Shown here: positions 1-8,870 of the stretch, one piece after another
Layout: each line of letters opens with the position of its first letter
Position numbering within the stretch: position 1 is the first letter of the stretch
NCBI RefSeq assembly: GCF_028606985.1
Contig: NZ_CP117416.1
Span: 1,898,001 to 1,962,000 of the forward strand
Reading direction: 5' to 3'
DNA from: Paenibacillus kyungheensis
Lineage (GTDB): Bacteria > Bacillota > Bacilli > Paenibacillales > Paenibacillaceae
Length of the DNA: 64,000 nucleotides
The notes under the pieces: generated by a model
Databases searched by the model: none
Told to the model about the DNA's origin: nothing
The model's input: only the letters and a program-made list of their open reading frames with translations
Program-made: the position numbers and the translations under genes

Positions 1-551
1 CGTTAGCAGGTATGTCCGGTCATAATCGTATCGCCAGTAATTATTTTGATCTGGCACAATTGCAAGATTATTGGAGCCCTAAGCGACTTAATCATCATAC
101 AGAAGCTACCACGATGTTATATGGATTACGTGAAGGGTTGCGTATTTTGTTAGAAGAAGGTCTGGAAGCACGGTTTGCCCGTCATGCAGAAAATGGAGCA
201 GCGATTGTAGCTGGTATCCGCGGAATGGGATTAGAATTATTCGGAGATGATAGTGCAAGATTGCCTGTTGTTACTTGTATCCAAATTCCAGCAGGTGTAG
301 ATGGCGAAAGTGTACGTTCGATGTTGCTTCATGATTTTGGGATTGAGATCGCCAGTTCTTTTGGTCCATTACAAGGTAAAATCTGGCGGATCGGTAGTAT
401 GGGATATAGCAGTAGTCGCAAAAATGTACTTCATGTTTTAGGCGCTCTGGAAGCAGTATTAATCCACCATGGTGTGAAATTACCGGCAGGACAAGGTGTG
501 CAAGCGGCACTTGGTGTGTATGCTGGTCAGAAAGAGGTGACGTACCAGTGA
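1..551 (+). CDS. pucG: (S)-ureidoglycine--glyoxylate aminotransferase, C-terminal part (truncated by window edge)
   Basis: This is the C-terminal part of a class V, PLP-dependent aminotransferase of the alanine-glyoxylate aminotransferase fold. The window opens in frame just after the expected Schiff-base lysine; the first residues read LAG-MSG, matching the family segment that follows the lysine. Conserved features seen are the RLNHHTEATTMLYGLREGL helix and the C-terminal small domain ending near SFGPLQGKIWRIGSMG. The PucG assignment rests on context: a 4-bp overlap with the next gene and a full xanthine dehydrogenase set downstream. PucG-type enzymes move the amino group of ureidoglycine to glyoxylate, giving oxalurate and glycine. 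A generic alanine- or serine-glyoxylate aminotransferase is the alternative, because the substrate-specificity residues lie outside the window. Confidence 0.78.
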   Translation, partial: LAGMSGHNRIASNYFDLAQLQDYWSPKRLNHHTEATTMLYGLREGLRILLEEGLEARFARHAENGAAIVAGIRGMGLELFGDDSARLPVVTCIQIPAGVDGESVRSMLLHDFGIEIASSFGPLQGKIWRIGSMGYSSSRKNVLHVLGALEAVLIHHGVKLPAGQGVQAALGVYAGQKEVTYQ

Positions 552-2137
552 ACATTATGCCCCAATCGCGTAGAGGAATGGTTGCAGCACCGCATTATTT
601 AGCAAGTCAGACAGGTGCCTTTATTTTGCAGTCCGGTGGCAATGCATTCGATGCTGCGGTTGCGGTAAGTGCTGTACTGGGTGTCGTCTATCCTCATATG
701 ACAGGGCCTGGTGGAGATGCTTTTTTTCTAATTCATGATGGTCATACAGGCAAGATTGAAGGATATAATGGAAGTGGGCGTTCTGCTGCCAAAGCAACCC
801 CTGAATGGTATACCAAGCAAGGGTATACGACTATTCCAAGTCGTGGCCCTTTAGCGGCTGTAACTGTTCCGGGTATGGTAGATGCCTGGGAAGCAGTCTG
901 GAAAAAGTATGGACGGTTGCCATGGGCTGAGATTATCGCTCCGGCGGTTCGATACGCAGAAGAAGGCTTTCCAGCTTCACCAAGTCTAGCACGCTGGATT
1001 ATGCGTGATCTGGAATGGATTCAGCAAGATACTCATCTTCGATCAGTATTTTGCCCTAATGGTATTCCGTTAGTAGAAGGCGATATTGTTATTCAGACTA
1101 AGCTTGCTCAGACGCTACGTTTGATTGGCGAACAAGGAAGTGCATGTTTTTACAATGGATCTATCGGACAGATGATCGGTGAAGCGACAGAACGAGATGG
1201 TAGTGTATTAACGAAGGAAGATCTGGCAGCACATCAAGGAGAATGGGTAGAACCTGTATCGACCACATATCGAGGACACCGGGTATATCAAATGCCACCG
1301 AATACACAGGGATTCTCGGTATTGATGATGCTTAATATTTTGGAAAATGTTGATTTGTCGTCTATTGCTCGCTTTTCGCCTGAATTTTATCATCTGGTAG
1401 TAGAAACCGTGAAAAAAGCTTTTCAAGATCGAGATCGTTATTTAACCGATCCTGCTTTTCGAGATATTCCTATAGAACAATTATTATCCAAAGACTATGC
1501 CAAAAAATTATGGTATGACATGCAATATCATCCTCAAGCGTCTCCACATCTTTCACCTGCAATGGGTCAGGATACAGCTTATGCGGCTGTAACTGATGAT
1601 GAAGGCAATACAGTTTCGTTTATTCAAAGTCTTTACTTTGATTTTGGATCTGCTTATGTGCCGGGGGATAGTGGTGTTATTTTGCAAAATCGAGGTTCAT
1701 TCTTTTCACTCGATGATCGGGCGCCTAATGTATTGGAACCACGTAAACGTACTTTCCATACATTAATGCCAGGAATGGTAACAAAAAATGGTAAACCTTA
1801 TCTGCTTTTAGGAACGCAAGGTGGAGAAGGACAACCTCAGACCCAATTATCTATTTTGACCGGTGTGATTGATTATCAATTAACGATCCAGCAGGCGATT
1901 GGATTGCCACGATGGTTGTATGGACGGACATGGGGCGATATGAGCGATACGTTAAAAATCGAAAGCCGTTCATATGAAGATATTTATTCACGCTTAGAAG
2001 CTTACGGGCATATCGTAGAACCAATTCGTGATTATGATGCAGTAATGGGTGAAGCGCAAGGAATTATGATTAATGAACAAGGTGTATTTAGCGGTGCGGC
2101 TGATCCTCGTAGTGATGGGATTGCTATCGGAATATAG
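548..2137 (+). CDS. gamma-glutamyltransferase-family Ntn hydrolase, candidate oxamate amidohydrolase (HpxW-like)
   Basis: This 529-residue protein has the gamma-glutamyltransferase fold. Its N-terminal segment has the typical GGNAFDAAVAVSAVLGV motif (about residues 30-46), and the autocatalytic Thr is expected at residue 343 in the motif QDTAYAAVTDDEGN, where precursor cleavage would expose the nucleophile. No signal peptide is present, which argues against an extracellular glutathione-degrading enzyme. The GTG start overlaps the pucG stop by 4 bp, so the two are translationally coupled. Known biology: HpxW of Klebsiella is a GGT-fold oxamate amidohydrolase of the ureide pathway, of nearly the same length. 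Since PucG makes oxalurate, which can be split to carbamoyl phosphate and oxamate, a role in releasing ammonia and oxalate from oxamate is a good inference. An uncharacterised YwrD-type hydrolase is the alternative. Confidence 0.72.
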   Translation: MNIMPQSRRGMVAAPHYLASQTGAFILQSGGNAFDAAVAVSAVLGVVYPHMTGPGGDAFFLIHDGHTGKIEGYNGSGRSAAKATPEWYTKQGYTTIPSRGPLAAVTVPGMVDAWEAVWKKYGRLPWAEIIAPAVRYAEEGFPASPSLARWIMRDLEWIQQDTHLRSVFCPNGIPLVEGDIVIQTKLAQTLRLIGEQGSACFYNGSIGQMIGEATERDGSVLTKEDLAAHQGEWVEPVSTTYRGHRVYQMPPNTQGFSVLMMLNILENVDLSSIARFSPEFYHLVVETVKKAFQDRDRYLTDPAFRDIPIEQLLSKDYAKKLWYDMQYHPQASPHLSPAMGQDTAYAAVTDDEGNTVSFIQSLYFDFGSAYVPGDSGVILQNRGSFFSLDDRAPNVLEPRKRTFHTLMPGMVTKNGKPYLLLGTQGGEGQPQTQLSILTGVIDYQLTIQQAIGLPRWLYGRTWGDMSDTLKIESRSYEDIYSRLEAYGHIVEPIRDYDAVMGEAQGIMINEQGVFSGAADPRSDGIAIGI

Positions 2138-2166
2138 AGCGGGATAGAGACAGAGGGGGACGCATC

Positions 2167-3489
2167 ATGGGAAGCATCATGATTAGACAAGCACAGATGG
2201 TCACAATGAACGAGCGAGAAGAAGTATTTATTGGGGATTTATTGATCGAAAATAATAAAATTGTCAAAATGGCTCCACGTTTGGATGATCATGCCGATCA
2301 AGAAATAGATGGACGAGGCAAAACGTTATTGCCAGGATTTATTCAGACTCATATTCATTTGTGCCAGACATTATTTCGTGGTCGAGCAGACGATATGGAA
2401 CTGATGGATTGGTTACGTAAGCGTATCTGGCCATTGGAAGCTGCTCATGATGAAGAATCGATTTTTTATTCTGCATTGTTAGGAATTGGAGAATTGATTT
2501 CCAGTGGAACGACGACGATCTGTGATATGGAGACGGTACATCATACCGATTCTGCTTTTCAAGCGATGGCGCAAAGCGGGCTACGAGTCATCTCTGGTAA
2601 AGTAATGATGGATCACGGAACCGATGTCCCTGAACCGTTACAGGAAGACACCGACGAATCGCTTCAGAAAAGTGTAGATTTATTAGAAAAATGGAATGGT
2701 TTTGGTGGTGGACGTATTCAATACGCGTTCTGTCCACGATTTGTTGTTTCTTGTACAGAGCGTCTGCTTACCGAAGTACGCGATCTTTCTGCTCAATATC
2801 ATGTTAAAGTGCATACTCATGCTTCTGAAAATCGTGGAGAAATTTCACTGGTTGAACAAGAACGAGGAATGCGTAATATTGTGTATTTGGATCATATCGG
2901 TCTCGCTAATCCACGTCTGATTCTGGCACACTGCGTATGGCTCAGTGAAGAAGAAAAGCAGATTTTGTACAAACGTGGAGTGAAAGTCACCCACTGCCCG
3001 GGTTCAAATCTCAAACTTTCTTCTGGTATCGCTGAAATTCCAGACTTGATGAATCGTCATATCCATGTTGGTCTTGGAGCCGATGGAGCGCCTTGTAACA
3101 ATAACCTCGATATGTTTCAAGAAATGCGCTTAGCTGCATTGATCCAGAAAGTTCCTCATGGCCCAACCGTTATGGATGCTAGAACAGTATTGCGTATGGC
3201 GACGATGGGCGGAGCAGAAGTGCTAGGAATGGCAAAAGAAATCGGCAGTCTAGAAGTAGGCAAAAAAGCCGATGTGGTCTTGCTTGATCTGGAAGATTAT
3301 CATACATTCCCTTCGTATGATGTAGATGTGTATTCCAGAGTCGTGTACTCGGCAACACGTAGCAATGTAGATACCGTTATTATTGATGGCAGTGTTGTAT
3401 TGGAAAATCGCCGTGTCAAAACAATCGATCGCAGTATTGTATTACGCGAATCTGATCGTTCGATCAAACGTTTGATGACACGTATGTAA
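2167..3489 (+). CDS. amidohydrolase-superfamily purine (guanine/adenosine-type) deaminase
   Basis: This 440-residue metal-dependent aminohydrolase resembles the guanine deaminase/SsnA/5'-deoxyadenosine deaminase group. Metal and catalytic residues seen are H62 and H64 (motif QTHIHL), H218 (VHTHASEN), H255 (LAHCVWL) and D306 (GLGADGAPCNN). The C terminus returns to the composite beta-sandwich with the usual GKKADVVLLDL motif. The ATG at 2167 is preceded by a GAGGGGG ribosome binding site at 7-nt spacing, 29 bp after the GGT-like gene. In a xanthine dehydrogenase cluster the likeliest reaction is guanine to xanthine, feeding xanthine oxidation. The family is catalytically diverse, so adenosine, 8-oxoguanine or another purine derivative cannot be excluded from sequence alone. 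Confidence 0.72.
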   Translation: MGSIMIRQAQMVTMNEREEVFIGDLLIENNKIVKMAPRLDDHADQEIDGRGKTLLPGFIQTHIHLCQTLFRGRADDMELMDWLRKRIWPLEAAHDEESIFYSALLGIGELISSGTTTICDMETVHHTDSAFQAMAQSGLRVISGKVMMDHGTDVPEPLQEDTDESLQKSVDLLEKWNGFGGGRIQYAFCPRFVVSCTERLLTEVRDLSAQYHVKVHTHASENRGEISLVEQERGMRNIVYLDHIGLANPRLILAHCVWLSEEEKQILYKRGVKVTHCPGSNLKLSSGIAEIPDLMNRHIHVGLGADGAPCNNNLDMFQEMRLAALIQKVPHGPTVMDARTVLRMATMGGAEVLGMAKEIGSLEVGKKADVVLLDLEDYHTFPSYDVDVYSRVVYSATRSNVDTVIIDGSVVLENRRVKTIDRSIVLRESDRSIKRLMTRM

Positions 3490-3558
3490 TACAGGCTTAC
3501 TCGCTATCTGAGAATATTCGCAATATTCACATTCAAAAAACAAAGGAGCTGGAGACTC

Positions 3559-4590
3559 ATGGATATGAAAGACCTGTGCAAAATCGCTTTATCTCAACAT
3601 CAACAACAAATGCGTACAGTTCTTGCTACTGTTGTCCATGTAGAAGGACATGCATACCGCAAAGAAGGAGTCTCCATGATTCTGACTGCTGATGGACAAC
3701 AATTCGGCAGTATAAGCCCGGGTTGCCTGGAAAGCGATCTTGTAGCTCGTGTAGATGACGTCTGGAACAGTTCCCAAGTATCTATCGTGGAATACGATAT
3801 GCGTCCAGCAGATGATCTATCATGGGGTGAAAATATCGGCTGTGGTGGGTTGTTAAATATTTTGTTGGAGCCAGTCAGAGGTTCCTTTTTGAATGTGATT
3901 CGTGAATTGAATGATCGTTTGGATCAAGGTGAAAATGTAGTACTTACTCGTTCTTTTCAAAAAAATGGTGAGCAGATTGATTATCAATTATCAGATCAAC
4001 CGTTAATGCTTGCTCATGATGCTAACTCAGGTACTGAATCTCTGTCTGATGGGCAAAAGGATCAGTATACATTTGTTCGTACTTATCGTCCTAAGCCACG
4101 TCTTATTCTAATCGGTGCTGGCGATGACAGTATACTTGTAAGTTCGCTAGCACAGTTATCCGGGTTTGATGTAGTTGTAGGGGATTGGCGTGCTGGATTG
4201 TGTACAGAGGAGCGGTTTGCAGGCGCTACCTGTATCGTAGGATTTCCACAGTCTTTATATGAACAAATACAACCGGGTGAACAAGACTATATGATCTTAA
4301 TGAGTCATAATTTTCCGCGTGAACGAGAATGGGTGGAATTGATGGTAGATCAGCATTGTGCTTATCTAGGCATTATGGGTTCCAAAGAACGAACACGCCG
4401 TTTAATGGATCAATTACCAGCCTACCCTTCGTTACATTCTCCTGTAGGCTTATCGATTGGGGCAGATGGACCGGATGAAATTGCAATCAGTATTATCGCC
4501 GAACTGATCGCTGTCAAACGTGGACGTGTACTTGTACCGAGAAAGGATGTTACACATGAACATCACCGCCTTAGTGCTTACAGCGGGTAA
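3559..4590 (+). CDS. pucA: XdhC/CoxI-family molybdenum cofactor maturation protein
   Basis: This 343-residue XdhC-family protein has an N-terminal XdhC/CoxI domain (about residues 10-75, with the signature ISPGCLESDL) and a C-terminal Rossmann domain (about 175-320, with RLILIGAGDDS and a late GADGPDEIAISI motif). Family members bind the molybdenum cofactor and help its sulfuration and insertion into xanthine dehydrogenase; they are not subunits of the mature enzyme. The start is supported by an AAGGAG site 10 nt upstream of the ATG. It overlaps the following MobA-like gene by 35 bp, and the order of this gene and the next four matches pucABCDE of Bacillus subtilis, hence the symbol. Confidence 0.82.
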   Translation: MDMKDLCKIALSQHQQQMRTVLATVVHVEGHAYRKEGVSMILTADGQQFGSISPGCLESDLVARVDDVWNSSQVSIVEYDMRPADDLSWGENIGCGGLLNILLEPVRGSFLNVIRELNDRLDQGENVVLTRSFQKNGEQIDYQLSDQPLMLAHDANSGTESLSDGQKDQYTFVRTYRPKPRLILIGAGDDSILVSSLAQLSGFDVVVGDWRAGLCTEERFAGATCIVGFPQSLYEQIQPGEQDYMILMSHNFPREREWVELMVDQHCAYLGIMGSKERTRRLMDQLPAYPSLHSPVGLSIGADGPDEIAISIIAELIAVKRGRVLVPRKDVTHEHHRLSAYSG

Positions 4591-5212
4591 AAGTAGTCGT
4601 ATGGGCAACGACAAATTGAGTAGGCCTTTATATTCAGCAGATAGCGCGCCTGTATCTGAGCCTTTGCCTACGATCGGAGGTAAAGTACTATCGACCGTTT
4701 TGACCAATCCACAGATTCAGCATGTAGTTCCAGTGACTGCTCCGTATTCTTCGCTTGAATGGCAACAAGAAATTCAAGCTTGGACAGACCAATATCCTTC
4801 CAAAATGCAACCTGTTGTATGCGAACAAGCTCATTTAGGAATGTCATATTCTATTCGTTGTGGTATGAAGCAAGTACGGTTATCTCAAGCAGATGCCGTA
4901 CTTATTTTGCTTGGCGATCAGCCATTAATCACCTCAACCATGTTAACAGAACTAATAACAATCTATCAGTATCAGCCTGATGTCGACTATATCGCTTCTG
5001 CTGATCATGAAGGCATTAAACCTCCTGTGATTTTCCCCGCCCATATGTGGACTTATCTAGAGCAACTGCAAGGTGATCAAGGAGCTCGTAAAGTATTCAT
5101 GAATCCAGATTTCTATAGCAATATCGTTAAATATCCAGATCATTTTTTCTGGGATGCTGATACGCCTGAAGCTCTAGCTCAAATCCAGCATTATATACGT
5201 TCTGCTACATAA
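4556..5212 (+). CDS. pucB: MobA-like molybdenum cofactor cytidylyl/nucleotidyltransferase
   Basis: This is a 218-residue NTP-transferase-fold protein starting MNITALVLTAGKSSRMG, the classic nucleotide-binding loop of the MobA/MocA group. It also has LLGDQPLI, the metal-binding Asp motif. MocA/PucB-type enzymes attach a nucleotide to molybdopterin to make the dinucleotide cofactor used by xanthine dehydrogenases. An upstream in-frame GTG at 4520 exists, but the ATG at 4556 begins exactly at the conserved fold and has an AAAGGATG site, so it is preferred. The gene overlaps the end of the XdhC-like gene and is followed by a 319-bp gap before the structural subunits. Confidence 0.8.
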   Translation: MNITALVLTAGKSSRMGNDKLSRPLYSADSAPVSEPLPTIGGKVLSTVLTNPQIQHVVPVTAPYSSLEWQQEIQAWTDQYPSKMQPVVCEQAHLGMSYSIRCGMKQVRLSQADAVLILLGDQPLITSTMLTELITIYQYQPDVDYIASADHEGIKPPVIFPAHMWTYLEQLQGDQGARKVFMNPDFYSNIVKYPDHFFWDADTPEALAQIQHYIRSAT

Positions 5213-5531
5213 CTAACTATCATAATCTATTAATAAGTGAATTACTGCTTCATTAGCTATTAGAAGCATCTTATGTAACATAAGTTCTGCATAAATAATG
5301 ATTAGATAAATTCACTTCTTTCATGTTAGTATATATTACATATTAATTTGATTTTGAAGAATTAAAAAGTGCATAAAGCACAAAATAAAGCTCTTTATTT
5401 ATATTTGCTACAAATTTAAGTAAGAATAATTGACATAAGACTGTGATTTCATTAAGATTTGTTCAATTGATAGATGATGGAGGGTATATTCGATCATCTA
5501 ACGTGCGAAAAGAACAAATGGAGGTGACATC
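5213..5531 (+). promoter_or_regulatory. intergenic leader of the xanthine dehydrogenase structural genes, with nested hairpins and a candidate promoter
   Basis: No gene is seen in this gap. It holds a nested set of complementary arms. AAGTGAATT (5235-5243) pairs with AATTCACTT (5309-5317). They enclose TGCTTC/GAAGCA (5246-5251 with 5263-5268) and CTTATG/CATAAG (5270-5275 with 5279-5284). No T-run follows, so it is not a plain terminator. A candidate sigma-A promoter has TTGACA at 5430-5435 and TAAGAT at 5453-5458 with a 17-bp spacer, about 75 bp before the FAD subunit gene. The cluster therefore may be transcribed as two units. Confidence 0.45.
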
Positions 5532-6488
5532 ATGGAAATGAATATAGAGACGAGCAGGATTCCTGATCCTTTTTCACGTAAAGTCTGGGAGCCAGCAGAT
5601 GCAGAAGAAGCCATGATGATCAAACGTCAATATGGAGCCGACGCAGTATTCGTAGCAGGAGGAACATTACTACGTACGCAGTGGGAAGGCGGTATTGTAA
5701 ATAGACCTGAGCACTTTATTCGACTAGATACGATTGCTGATCTATGCGGAATTCATGAAAGTGATCAACATATATATATTGGTGCATTAACAAGGCTTCG
5801 TGAATGTGGAGCAGATGCTTATATCGCTTATCATGGAGCTACATTATATGAATCGTGTCGTCATATTGCAGCACCTTCTATTCGCAATCAAGCTACGATT
5901 GGCGGAAATATAGCTTCTGCTGTAGGGGATGCTATTCCTGCTCTACTGGTACACAATGCCTCGCTTCATTGGGCAGATATTGGAAGTGAAGTCACAACGA
6001 TCGAACAGGATCTTGGCGATTGGTTAGAGATCGTGAAAAGCGGTAGAAAAAGTATGAATGCCGTGTTGTTAGGAATAAATTTGGAGAAACAGAATCGCTT
6101 GTTAGCTACAGAATCGATAGAACAGTCTGTCGATCATCAACAAGAGATTACTTTTTTTCGGAAAATTGGTCGCAGAGAAGCATTCACACCATCGCTTGTC
6201 ACAGTAGCATTTCGCGCCAAGATAGATCCATTAGGATACTTTTCACAAGTAAGAATAGCCGCAGGTGGTGGTTCTGGTATCGCAATGCGCTTATCTACAT
6301 GTGAACAGTTATTAGAAGGCAATCGATATCAAGCTGATATGATTACTTCTTTAGCACGACTTGCAAGCGATGAATTTATAACATACAGCGATCCTTTTGC
6401 CAGTGAACAGTATCGTCAACAAACAGCAGGAAATCTATTAGCAGCAGGATTATGGGAAACGATACATGCACAGATCGAAAGGAGATGA
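5532..6488 (+). CDS. pucC: xanthine dehydrogenase, FAD-binding subunit
   Basis: This 318-residue protein belongs to the FAD-binding domain of the molybdopterin dehydrogenase family. The flavin-binding motifs VAGGTLLRTQ (about residues 41-50) and RNQATIGGNIASA (about 118-130) are clear, followed by a CO dehydrogenase flavoprotein C-terminal domain (about 205-310). It passes electrons from the iron-sulfur subunit to NAD or another acceptor. The GGAGGTG site at 5520-5526 supports the ATG at 5532. The Mo-binding subunit starts 6 bp after its stop, and the three subunit genes are clearly co-transcribed. Confidence 0.88.
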   Translation: MEMNIETSRIPDPFSRKVWEPADAEEAMMIKRQYGADAVFVAGGTLLRTQWEGGIVNRPEHFIRLDTIADLCGIHESDQHIYIGALTRLRECGADAYIAYHGATLYESCRHIAAPSIRNQATIGGNIASAVGDAIPALLVHNASLHWADIGSEVTTIEQDLGDWLEIVKSGRKSMNAVLLGINLEKQNRLLATESIEQSVDHQQEITFFRKIGRREAFTPSLVTVAFRAKIDPLGYFSQVRIAAGGGSGIAMRLSTCEQLLEGNRYQADMITSLARLASDEFITYSDPFASEQYRQQTAGNLLAAGLWETIHAQIERR

Positions 6489-6494
6489 TAGCCT

Positions 6495-8870
6495 ATGTTG
6501 CTGAATCGAGAAAGTAGTGGAGAACGCTGGCGTAAGCGGAGAGACGGCAAAGAAAAAGTAACAGGAGAATTGCAGTATTTGACCGATATGACTGCTGAAG
6601 GAATGTTATATGGACGCGTACTACGAAGTATTCATCCTCATGCACGTATTCTATCATTGGATGTGTCTGCGGCAGAAGCATATGAAGGGGTTATCGCTGT
6701 AATTACTCATCATGATGTTCCAGGACTGAATCGCTTTGGTATAGCTACACCAGATCAACCGGCATTATGTGAAGATACAGTGCGTTATATTGGAGATGCA
6801 ATAGCCGCTGTAGCAGCAACTTCATTAGAGATTGCCGAGCATGCTCTTTCTCTCATACGTGTGGAATATGAAGTGTTAGAGACGATTACAGATACAGATA
6901 GAGCACTGGAAGAATCGGCGCCAAGACTTCATCCACAAGGTAATGTATTACATCGGACTCAAGTAAAGCGTGGCAGCACCGATACTGCTCTTGCCAACTG
7001 TGCTCATGTTGTTCATCAAGTGTATCGTACACCAAGACAGATGCATGCTTATATGGAGACAGAAGGTGGATTATTTGTTCCTGAAGAAGATGGTCGTCTA
7101 ACAGTCTATGCCCCTACACAGCATGGATATAAAGACCGGATGCAAATTGCTCGTATTTTAGGATGGGAAGAAGAACGGATTCGTGTCATCTCCAGTCCAA
7201 TCGGCGGTTCATTTGGTGGAAAAGATGAATTAAATGTACAACCATACGGTTCATTATTAGCACTGAAAAGTGGTCGTCCTATCAAAATGCATAATTCAAG
7301 ACAAGAATCGGTTCGTGCTGGACTTAAGCGTCATCCGATGAAGATTGAAATGAAAACAGGGATTGATGAAGACGGTCATTTAGTCGCTCATTATGTGCGT
7401 ATCGTAGCTGATACAGGAGCTTATGCAACACTGGGAGCGCCGGTACTTAATTTTGCCACAGAGCATTCAATGGGACCTTATCGTATAGAACATGTCGATG
7501 TAGAAGGGGTATCTGTGTATACCAATAATGGATTATCCGGCGAGTTTCGTGGATTTGGTGGAAATCAAGCGATATTTGCGATGGAAGGGCAAATGGATCG
7601 CTTGGCTGAATTGATCGAAATGGACCCGTGGGAATTTCGGATGTTGAATCGGCGCCAGCAAAATGATCCAGGGCCACTAGAACAACGCATTTTACAAACC
7701 AATGGTCTTGAACAAGTAATGCAAGCACTGACTCAGTCCAAGCTATGGCAACGCAAGCTACATCCTTCACAAGAGTATGAACAAGATCGTTCTGTGGAGA
7801 TTATGAGTGGGATGAGTGAACAGGAGTCTGCATTTCAACCACCATGGATCAAGCGTGGGATAGGAGCAGCACTGGCTATGCATGGTGCAGGTCTCGGTTA
7901 TGGTATAGATGATCCAGCAGGTGGACGACTTGCGCTAAATGAACAGGGAAAGATTGAAGTTTTCTTTAGCTATGAAGAATTCGGGCAAGGATTGATTGCG
8001 ACGTTAGAGATCATGTTAATCGATCTGTTTCAATGTGAACCTGATGATCTGAGTATCGTTATCGGAGATACAGATCGTGTTCCTCATAGTGGATCAAGTA
8101 CAGCTTCACGCTCAACAACGATGGCATGGATGGCATTACAGCGCTTAAAGACACCTTTTCTCCAAAGCATTTTAACGATAGCGTCTGAGATTACCGGTGT
8201 GCCTTCCGAGCAGTTAACTACAGGGAAAGCAGGTATCTGGTTACTGAGCGACGATCTTATCGTTGTAGATGAATCTGAACCTGTTATTACGTACCTTGAA
8301 ATTGCAACACATATGAGTGTAGCAGGCAAGTCAAATGAATTGATTTTTGATACGGAATTTGCTTATCCCACTACACCGGATGCGGTAGTAGGCGGACATT
8401 ATTTATATACGTATGCGGCTGTTGCGGCAGAAGTAGAAGTGAATACACTAACAGGACATGTGAAATTGCTAGATAATTATCACACCGTTGCCGCAGGCCC
8501 TGTCATTAATCCGATGGGATTTTTAGGGCAGATTGAAGGCGGTAGTGTGATGGCACTAGGATTTACATTAACCGAAGATGCAGTGATGGATGAAGGACAT
8601 TATTTGACCAAAAATATGGATACGTATCTTATTCCTACAATCAAAGACATGCATACTTCACTTGAAGTTGAAGCAATCGAAGATTTACCAGAAGGCGATA
8701 CTTTTGGCCCGCGCGGCATAGGAGAGATTGGCTCGGTTGCACTTGCACCAGCAATCACGGCTGCAATTCGCGATGCTGTTGGAGTATGGGTTCCTCATTT
8801 ACCAGTGGCAAGGGAATTATTGATTCAACCGATAGAGACATGGCAAGCAGAAAGGGTGAGTCCGCGATGA
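6495..8870 (+). CDS. pucD: xanthine dehydrogenase, molybdenum-binding subunit
   Basis: This 791-residue large subunit of the xanthine oxidase family has an N-terminal a/b hammerhead domain (about residues 20-130) and a molybdopterin-binding domain (about 135-780). Cofactor-contact motifs seen are IGGSFGGKDE, GEFRGFGGNQA and FGQGL. The catalytic glutamate that starts hydroxylation is E744 in RGIGEIGSVALAPA. It forms the enzyme with the FAD subunit upstream and the 2Fe-2S subunit downstream, oxidising hypoxanthine or xanthine towards urate. An AAGGAG site lies 9 nt upstream, and the stop overlaps the next start by 4 bp. Substrate specificity within the family is inferred from the purine gene neighbours. 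Confidence 0.88.
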   Translation: MLLNRESSGERWRKRRDGKEKVTGELQYLTDMTAEGMLYGRVLRSIHPHARILSLDVSAAEAYEGVIAVITHHDVPGLNRFGIATPDQPALCEDTVRYIGDAIAAVAATSLEIAEHALSLIRVEYEVLETITDTDRALEESAPRLHPQGNVLHRTQVKRGSTDTALANCAHVVHQVYRTPRQMHAYMETEGGLFVPEEDGRLTVYAPTQHGYKDRMQIARILGWEEERIRVISSPIGGSFGGKDELNVQPYGSLLALKSGRPIKMHNSRQESVRAGLKRHPMKIEMKTGIDEDGHLVAHYVRIVADTGAYATLGAPVLNFATEHSMGPYRIEHVDVEGVSVYTNNGLSGEFRGFGGNQAIFAMEGQMDRLAELIEMDPWEFRMLNRRQQNDPGPLEQRILQTNGLEQVMQALTQSKLWQRKLHPSQEYEQDRSVEIMSGMSEQESAFQPPWIKRGIGAALAMHGAGLGYGIDDPAGGRLALNEQGKIEVFFSYEEFGQGLIATLEIMLIDLFQCEPDDLSIVIGDTDRVPHSGSSTASRSTTMAWMALQRLKTPFLQSILTIASEITGVPSEQLTTGKAGIWLLSDDLIVVDESEPVITYLEIATHMSVAGKSNELIFDTEFAYPTTPDAVVGGHYLYTYAAVAAEVEVNTLTGHVKLLDNYHTVAAGPVINPMGFLGQIEGGSVMALGFTLTEDAVMDEGHYLTKNMDTYLIPTIKDMHTSLEVEAIEDLPEGDTFGPRGIGEIGSVALAPAITAAIRDAVGVWVPHLPVARELLIQPIETWQAERVSPR

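Noticed and set aside
5235-5317. Purine riboswitch in front of the xanthine dehydrogenase genes
   Set aside because: The topology is similar, but the conserved junction and loop sequences of the purine aptamer are absent; kept only as an unidentified structure.
7447-7770. 107-codon minus-strand frame inside the Mo-binding subunit gene
   Set aside because: Shadow of a strongly supported gene, without start signals or recognisable domain.
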